Assembly: GCF_009711405.1 (NCBI RefSeq)
Contig: NZ_SMLW01000667.1
Location: forward strand, 1 to 34,179
Direction of reading: 5' to 3'
Length of the DNA stretch: 34,179 nucleotides
Source of the DNA: Fulvivirga kasyanovii
Lineage (GTDB): Bacteria > Bacteroidota > Bacteroidia > Cytophagales > Cyclobacteriaceae
Positions 31,322 through 34,179 of this stretch are shown piece by piece. The notes beneath the pieces are model-generated. The model had not been told where the DNA came from, did no database searches, and saw only the letters and a program-made list of their open reading frames with translations. Numbering within the stretch: position 1 is the stretch's first letter; every line of letters begins with the position of its first letter. Position numbers and translations under genes: made by a program.

Positions 31322-31688
31322 TCTTCTGCGATTTTAGCTCTTCCAGCATTTTCATTACCTCGTCAAGCTCCTTTTCATCGAGCTTTTTACTCTCCGAAAA
31401 AAAGTTGACCACCTGTTTCAGTGAATTATTGTAATAATCTGAAACCACTTTTGACAATTGCCCCTTCCTGTACTTTTCCTTTGACACCAGCGGGTAATAT
31501 TGATGAGAGTTGCCATAAGCCTTAAAGCCTACGATCTCCTTTTGCACCAATACTCTCACTATGGTAGAAACAGAATTGTACGGAGGTTTTGGGTCGGGAT
31601 ACTGATCGATAATATCTTTTATAAAGCCTTTCTCAATATCCCAGAGAATTTTCATTATCTTCTCTTCTGCCTTGGTAAGTGTAACCAT
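31314..31688 (-). CDS. BlaI/MecI/CopY-family transcriptional repressor
   Basis: The 124-residue protein has the BlaI winged helix at about 3-72: LTKAEEKIMKILWDIEKGFI, the recognition helix in YNSVSTIVRVLVQKEIVG, and the wing HQYYPLVSKEKY. The remaining 50 residues form the dimerisation helices (VVSDYYNNSLKQVVNFF and LDEVMKMLEEL). BlaI dimers repress their own operon until the partner M56 protease removes them. Here the M56 gene overlaps by 8 bp. Four phased palindromes upstream are the obvious operators. No beta-lactamase or penicillin-binding protein gene is adjacent, so the regulated process is probably something other than beta-lactam resistance, as for many Bacteroidota BlaI pairs. Confidence 0.95.
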   Translation of the reverse strand: MVTLTKAEEKIMKILWDIEKGFIKDIIDQYPDPKPPYNSVSTIVRVLVQKEIVGFKAYGNSHQYYPLVSKEKYRKGQLSKVVSDYYNNSLKQVVNFFSESKKLDEKELDEVMKMLEELKSQKND

Positions 31689-31716
31689 TGTTAATGAGTT
31701 TAATTAATCAGCAATA

Positions 31717-31747
31717 CAAGAATACAACTTAAAAATAAGTTTTACAA
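31717..31747 (-). promoter_or_regulatory. Candidate promoter of the blaI-M56 operon
   Basis: Read on the minus strand, TTG (31747-31745), a 20-base spacer and TATTCTTG (31724-31717) fit the Bacteroidota -33/-7 layout with one mismatch to TAnnTTTG. The start of transcription would be about 20 bases before the blaI start codon at 31688. The spacer is filled by operator palindrome 1. Confidence 0.5.
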
Positions 31748-31801
31748 CTTAATATTAAGTTATTTAACTTATTAATTAGTTGATTAACTTAAATATAAGT
31801 T
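31726..31801. promoter_or_regulatory. Array of four 16-bp palindromic operators at 20-bp period
   Basis: AACTTAAAAATAAGTT (31726-31741), AACTTAATATTAAGTT (31746-31761, perfect palindrome), AACTTATTAATTAGTT (31766-31781) and AACTTAAATATAAGTT (31786-31801) begin exactly 20 bp apart, with 4-bp spacers. Consensus is AACTTA-N4-TAAGTT. Position upstream of a BlaI-type gene, with site 1 between -33 and -7 and site 2 over -33, makes them its likely repressor sites. The array could also affect the divergent pirin gene. The TACA-N-TGTA core of classical BlaI/MecI sites is absent. Confidence 0.75.
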
Positions 31802-31896
31802 CAATCAGAAATCAACTGGCTGAAAATCAATGCAATAAAAAGCAATCAAATCACTTATCTCTGTTTGATACCAGAAAAATAAAAAAATCCAATTCG

Positions 31897-31928
31897 TTTG
31901 ACTTAACATTGATCTACAATCTATCTTT
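31897..31928 (+). promoter_or_regulatory. Weak candidate promoter of the pirin gene
   Basis: TTTG at 31897-31900 and TATCTTTA at 31922-31929 are separated by 21 bases, close to the Bacteroidota -33/-7 layout, with the last base of the -7 box different. The pirin ATG follows 26 bp later. The operator array ends 95 bp upstream of TTTG. Confidence 0.3.
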
Positions 31929-31955
31929 AACATTTCAGAACAAGCACAAGCGAAC

Positions 31956-32837
31956 ATGTCAAACATAGACCTGGTTATTGAAGAACGAGCTGCCGACATC
32001 GGCAACTTCATGGTGGGCAGGCTGTTGCCCTTCCGCCAAAAAAGGGCTGTAGGCCCATTTGTTTTTATCGACCACATGGGGCCAACCACCCTAAAAGACC
32101 ACGAGAATTTTGATATTCCCCCGCACCCTCACATCGGGCTTTCTACCCTGACCTATTTATTTGAAGGAGCCATCATGCACCGCGACAGCATGGGTTACGA
32201 GGTAGAAATACAGCCCGGCGCTGTCAACTGGATGACGGCAGGCAAAGGCGTGGTACACTCGGAGCGTACCCCTGAATATCTCAGAAATTCTGACAAAAGT
32301 CTGCATGGCTTACAGATCTGGGTGGCATTGCCAAAAGCTTTGGAAAGCTCCGACCCATCATTCTCTCATGTTGAAGCCAAAGATATTCCGCACTGGCAGC
32401 AGGATGGTGTATCTATGAAATTGATTGCCGGGGAGGCGTTTGGCAGAAAATCACCTGTTCCCGTGCATAGCCAGCTATATTTTTTAGAGATCAAAAGCAC
32501 CGACACGGCAACATTATCTATTGGCGAACACCTTTTTGGTGAAAGTGCGCTTTACATACTCGAAGGTTATATCAAAAGTGATGGCCATACTTATGAACCT
32601 AAACATATTCTGATCGCAAAAGAAAGCAGCCTGTGCGAATTTGAGATTGGCCCCAACAGCACCGTTTACATTTTTGGAGGGCAGCCTTTCGAAGAAGAGC
32701 GGTTTATCCACTGGAATTTTGTAAGCTCTGACAAACTTCTGATAGAAAAAGCCCGGAATGACTGGCGCGAGCAGAAGTTCCCAAAAGTACCGGGAGAAAC
32801 AGATTTTGTACCGCTCCCTGAACCCAGAAAACATTAA
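31956..32837 (+). CDS. Pirin family protein
   Basis: The 293-residue bicupin protein carries the four iron ligands of pirin at conserved positions: His57 and His59 in PPHPHIGLSTLTYLFEG, and His101 and Glu103 in AGKGVVHSERTPE; human pirin uses His56, His58, His101 and Glu103. The C-terminal cupin follows (YFLEIKSTDTATLSIGEH...). Bacterial pirins have been linked to quercetin dioxygenase activity, redox sensing and central carbon enzymes; which applies here is unknown. It is cytosolic. It is divergent from the blaI-M56 operon with a shared 267-bp regulatory region, and is followed 14 bp later by a small GNAT gene, likely on the same mRNA. Confidence 0.95.
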   Translation: MSNIDLVIEERAADIGNFMVGRLLPFRQKRAVGPFVFIDHMGPTTLKDHENFDIPPHPHIGLSTLTYLFEGAIMHRDSMGYEVEIQPGAVNWMTAGKGVVHSERTPEYLRNSDKSLHGLQIWVALPKALESSDPSFSHVEAKDIPHWQQDGVSMKLIAGEAFGRKSPVPVHSQLYFLEIKSTDTATLSIGEHLFGESALYILEGYIKSDGHTYEPKHILIAKESSLCEFEIGPNSTVYIFGGQPFEEERFIHWNFVSSDKLLIEKARNDWREQKFPKVPGETDFVPLPEPRKH

Positions 32838-32851
32838 AATCAATTAAAACA

Positions 32852-33136
32852 ATGGATATTCAACAGTTTAACAGGGAAACCAAAGGCTTTTTCAAAGCTG
32901 TAGATAACGGCAAAGAGGCCGGGCGGATGACCTACTCATGGGCAGGTAAGGATAAAATGATCATAGACCACACCGAGGTAAGCCCGGAATTCAAAGGTCA
33001 GGGCGTAGGCTATAAAATGGTACACGCGGCCGTAGACTATGCCCGGGAAAGCAATGTGAAGGTCATTCCACTTTGCCCCTTTGCAAAAAGTGTATTTGAT
33101 AAAATCGAAGAAATAAGAGATGTATTAGCAGGATGA
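32852..33136 (+). CDS. Small GNAT-type N-acetyltransferase (YjdJ/NATD1-like)
   Basis: The 94-residue protein is the minimal GNAT form. The sequence runs GRMTYSWAGKDKMIIDHTEV (beta strands 2-4), then the acetyl-CoA pyrophosphate loop EVSPEFKGQGVGYKMVHAAVDYAR with Gln/Arg-x-x-Gly-x-Gly spacing, then VKVIPLCPFAKSVFDK, where the PxCPFxK ending is characteristic of the YjdJ/NATD1 group. The acetyl acceptor is unknown. It starts 14 bp after the pirin stop codon, so both are probably expressed together; pairing of pirin with a small GNAT gene is a recurrent neighbourhood in Bacteroidota in my recollection, which I could not check. Confidence 0.93.
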   Translation: MDIQQFNRETKGFFKAVDNGKEAGRMTYSWAGKDKMIIDHTEVSPEFKGQGVGYKMVHAAVDYARESNVKVIPLCPFAKSVFDKIEEIRDVLAG

Positions 33137-33139
33137 CGC

Positions 33140-33206
33140 GGGTTACTGGTTGCGGGTTGCTGGTTACTTGCTCTCCGTTCACTGTTTACTTGTTTACTGT
33201 TCACCG
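33140..33206. repeat. Degenerate GGTTGCTGGTTAC and TTCACTGTTTAC short repeats
   Basis: From 33140 to 33167 a GGTTACTGGTTGC-like motif repeats about three times, and from 33175 to 33206 a TTCACTGTTTACTTG-like motif repeats about three times. Similar text occurs at 19654-19691 and 20371-20427. There is no coding frame of note. Confidence 0.55.
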
Positions 33207-33251
33207 AATACCAGGTCTCAATACTCAATACTAAAATCTAAAGCCTAAAAT

Positions 33252-33779
33252 ATGAAGCAAATAGTAGCCTTTGCGGGGAGTAATAGCAGCACTTCTATTA
33301 ATAAACAGCTTGTAAAGTTTGTTCTGACTTACTTTCCTGATTTTGAAATCAACCTTCTTGATCTGAATGATTACGAGATGCCTTTGTTTTCGGTTGACAG
33401 GGAAAAGACAGGTTTCCCTGAAGCTGTCGGGCGTTTTCGGGAGGCCATGAGCAATGCCGATGCTATAGTTTGCTCTCTGGCAGAACATAACAGAAGCTAT
33501 ACGGTAGCTTTCAAAAACGTGCTTGACTGGTGCAGCCGCATAGACATGAACATTTTCGCGGGTAAACCCATGCTCCTTATGAGCACTTCACCGGGAGGAT
33601 ATGGCGGCGGCAATGTAATGAACGCAGCAAAACCATTTTTCCCCAAATGCGGAGCGGAAGTCATCGAGTCCTTTTCCCTGCCATCCTTCCGACAAAATTT
33701 TGAAAACGGCCAAATCATTAATGAAGCCCTGAAAAAGGAGTTGGAGGATAAGATTGAAGTATTTAAAAGCAGGCTGTAG
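33252..33779 (+). CDS. NAD(P)H-dependent FMN reductase family protein
   Basis: The 175-residue flavodoxin-fold protein begins MKQIVAFAGSNSSTSINKQLVK, where GSNSSTSIN is the FMN phosphate loop. YEMPLFS and ADAIVCSLAEHNRSYTVAFKNVLDWCSR match the second FMN-contacting segments and the dimer helix of NADPH-dependent FMN reductases, and PMLLMSTSPGGYGGGNVM is the third loop. Such enzymes reduce FMN, quinones, azo compounds or chromate; the native substrate is unknown. It is cytosolic. It lies 115 bp after the GNAT gene, separated by short degenerate repeats, so it probably has its own promoter. Start ATG at 33252 gives the normal N terminus. Confidence 0.95.
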   Translation: MKQIVAFAGSNSSTSINKQLVKFVLTYFPDFEINLLDLNDYEMPLFSVDREKTGFPEAVGRFREAMSNADAIVCSLAEHNRSYTVAFKNVLDWCSRIDMNIFAGKPMLLMSTSPGGYGGGNVMNAAKPFFPKCGAEVIESFSLPSFRQNFENGQIINEALKKELEDKIEVFKSRL

Positions 33780-33855
33780 TAAAGGCTCCGCGGTCTGTCC
33801 CCTGACCATAGTCGTTAACTTAAGGGCGAAAAGCAGTGCCGTAGGTGCTGAATGT

Positions 33856-33890
33856 GATTAGCCCGGGGTGCAACCCCGGGAAATCTAATC
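33856..33890. repeat. Perfect REP-like hairpin with outer stem
   Basis: CCCGGGGT-GCA-ACCCCGGG at 33862-33880 is a perfect 8-bp stem, enclosed by GATTAG (33856-33861) and CTAATC (33885-33890). Size, 3-base loop and C/G arms recall the hairpins near the transposase at 12.5 kb. Confidence 0.75.
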
Positions 33891-34107
33891 AGTGGTAAAT
33901 GTGCCATAGGAAACCCCCGCCATGAAATGCTGACCGCTTTGGCACACATAGCAAAAACAAATTTCAGCACATTTAGCCCCTAAGCAAAGAAATATAAAAA
34001 CGGCCGCTCCAATGTTATTCAATCCATAAAACATATGGTTGGTGGTGAAAACACAAACAATGGGGCTTTTGGGAGGTAAAGGTTTTGTTGACGCATCCTT
34101 TCCTCCG

Positions 34108-34129
34108 TGGTCTGTCCCCTGACAGACCA
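34108..34129. repeat. 9-bp perfect inverted repeat
   Basis: TGGTCTGTC at 34108-34116 pairs with GACAGACCA at 34121-34129 around CCCT. Its left arm is part of the 21-bp direct repeat also present at 33786-33806. Confidence 0.7.
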
Positions 34130-34179
34130 CCTACAAAATGCCTTTTATCCAAACAGTTAGTCATATCCATAGCGATGGA

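Larger units (their letters stand above)
33780..34179. other. Gene-free end of window with REP-like and inverted repeats
   Basis: I see no supported gene. A 21-bp direct repeat with one mismatch (CTCCG, C or T, then GGTCTGTCCCCTGAC) lies at 33786-33806 and 34103-34123, bracketing about 300 bp. Inside is the REP-like hairpin at 33856-33890, and at the right end a 9-bp inverted repeat. From 33891 to 34102 nothing further was seen. An 81-codon minus-strand frame covers part of it but is not supported. Confidence 0.7.

Noticed and set aside
29624-31688. blaI-M56 pair as a beta-lactam resistance operon
   Set aside because: No beta-lactamase or penicillin-binding gene is adjacent, and the M56 protein lacks a penicillin-binding sensor domain.
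31780-31968. 62-codon plus-strand frame before the pirin gene
   Set aside because: It starts within the operator array and runs through the presumed pirin promoter; Asn/Lys/Ser-rich text reflects AT-rich noncoding DNA.
33885-34130. 81-codon minus-strand frame as a gene
   Set aside because: It overlaps the direct/inverted repeat block and REP hairpin, and has no recognisable domain. Its hydrophobic, Cys-rich text is not enough to call a gene.

Overview
The window looks like a chromosomal segment from a Bacteroidota bacterium, most likely a Cytophagales or Fulvivirga-like lineage; the lineage is inferred from protein types, not measured. Pointers are a SpmA/SpmB fusion, a zinc-less class III sirtuin beside topA, a TPR-TM-SpoIIE phosphatase, a secreted TPR-CHAT protein, a BlaI/M56 pair, FtsX-type permeases, scarce Shine-Dalgarno sites and TAnnTTTG-like -7 elements. 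Most genes are housekeeping or common accessory types. No tRNA, rRNA, CRISPR array or phage module was seen.

Layout. 1-5.8 kb: the 3' part of a SpmAB-type membrane protein, a DUF7832-like small protein with a clear terminator, then on the minus strand tex followed by a secreted TPR-like protein of unknown function. 6.0-11.3 kb: a membrane-anchored TlpA-type thioredoxin convergent with a topA-sirtuin pair, then divergent SixA-type phosphatase and ureohydrolase genes. 11.35-12.6 kb: an accessory island with an IS200/REP-associated tyrosine transposase, flanking hairpins, two 165-bp tandem repeats plus a decayed third, and a cluster of REP-like hairpins. 12.6-20.1 kb: TPR-SpoIIE phosphatase (minus), a sodium/alanine-type symporter, an outer-membrane barrel plus TPR-CHAT two-gene operon, and a small secreted protein with a structured 3' end. 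20.4-24.9 kb (minus): an FtsX/MacB-like permease and a translationally coupled menC-VIT1 operon. 25-29.5 kb (plus): queA, a methyltransferase, an AraC regulator, a PEBP protein and a DinB/DUF1572 protein. 29.6-31.7 kb (minus): BlaI-type repressor and M56 metallopeptidase. 31.9-33.8 kb (plus): pirin, a small GNAT protein and an FMN reductase. The last 400 bp hold only repeats.

How they work together. The best regulatory reading is the blaI-M56 unit: four 16-bp palindromes repeat every 20 bp upstream of blaI, and the first fills the spacer of a plausible Bacteroidota promoter. The M56 sensor-protease carries a C-terminal periplasmic region resembling ExbD/TolR, which could link repressor control to cell-envelope energisation; this is inference. 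A second phased array, three direct repeats 21 bp apart, lies between the AraC gene and the PEBP gene. The barrel/TPR-CHAT operon is the best candidate for an uncharacterised envelope system. The transposase island and the REP-like hairpins at 12.5 kb and 33.9 kb suggest one family of mobile palindromes.
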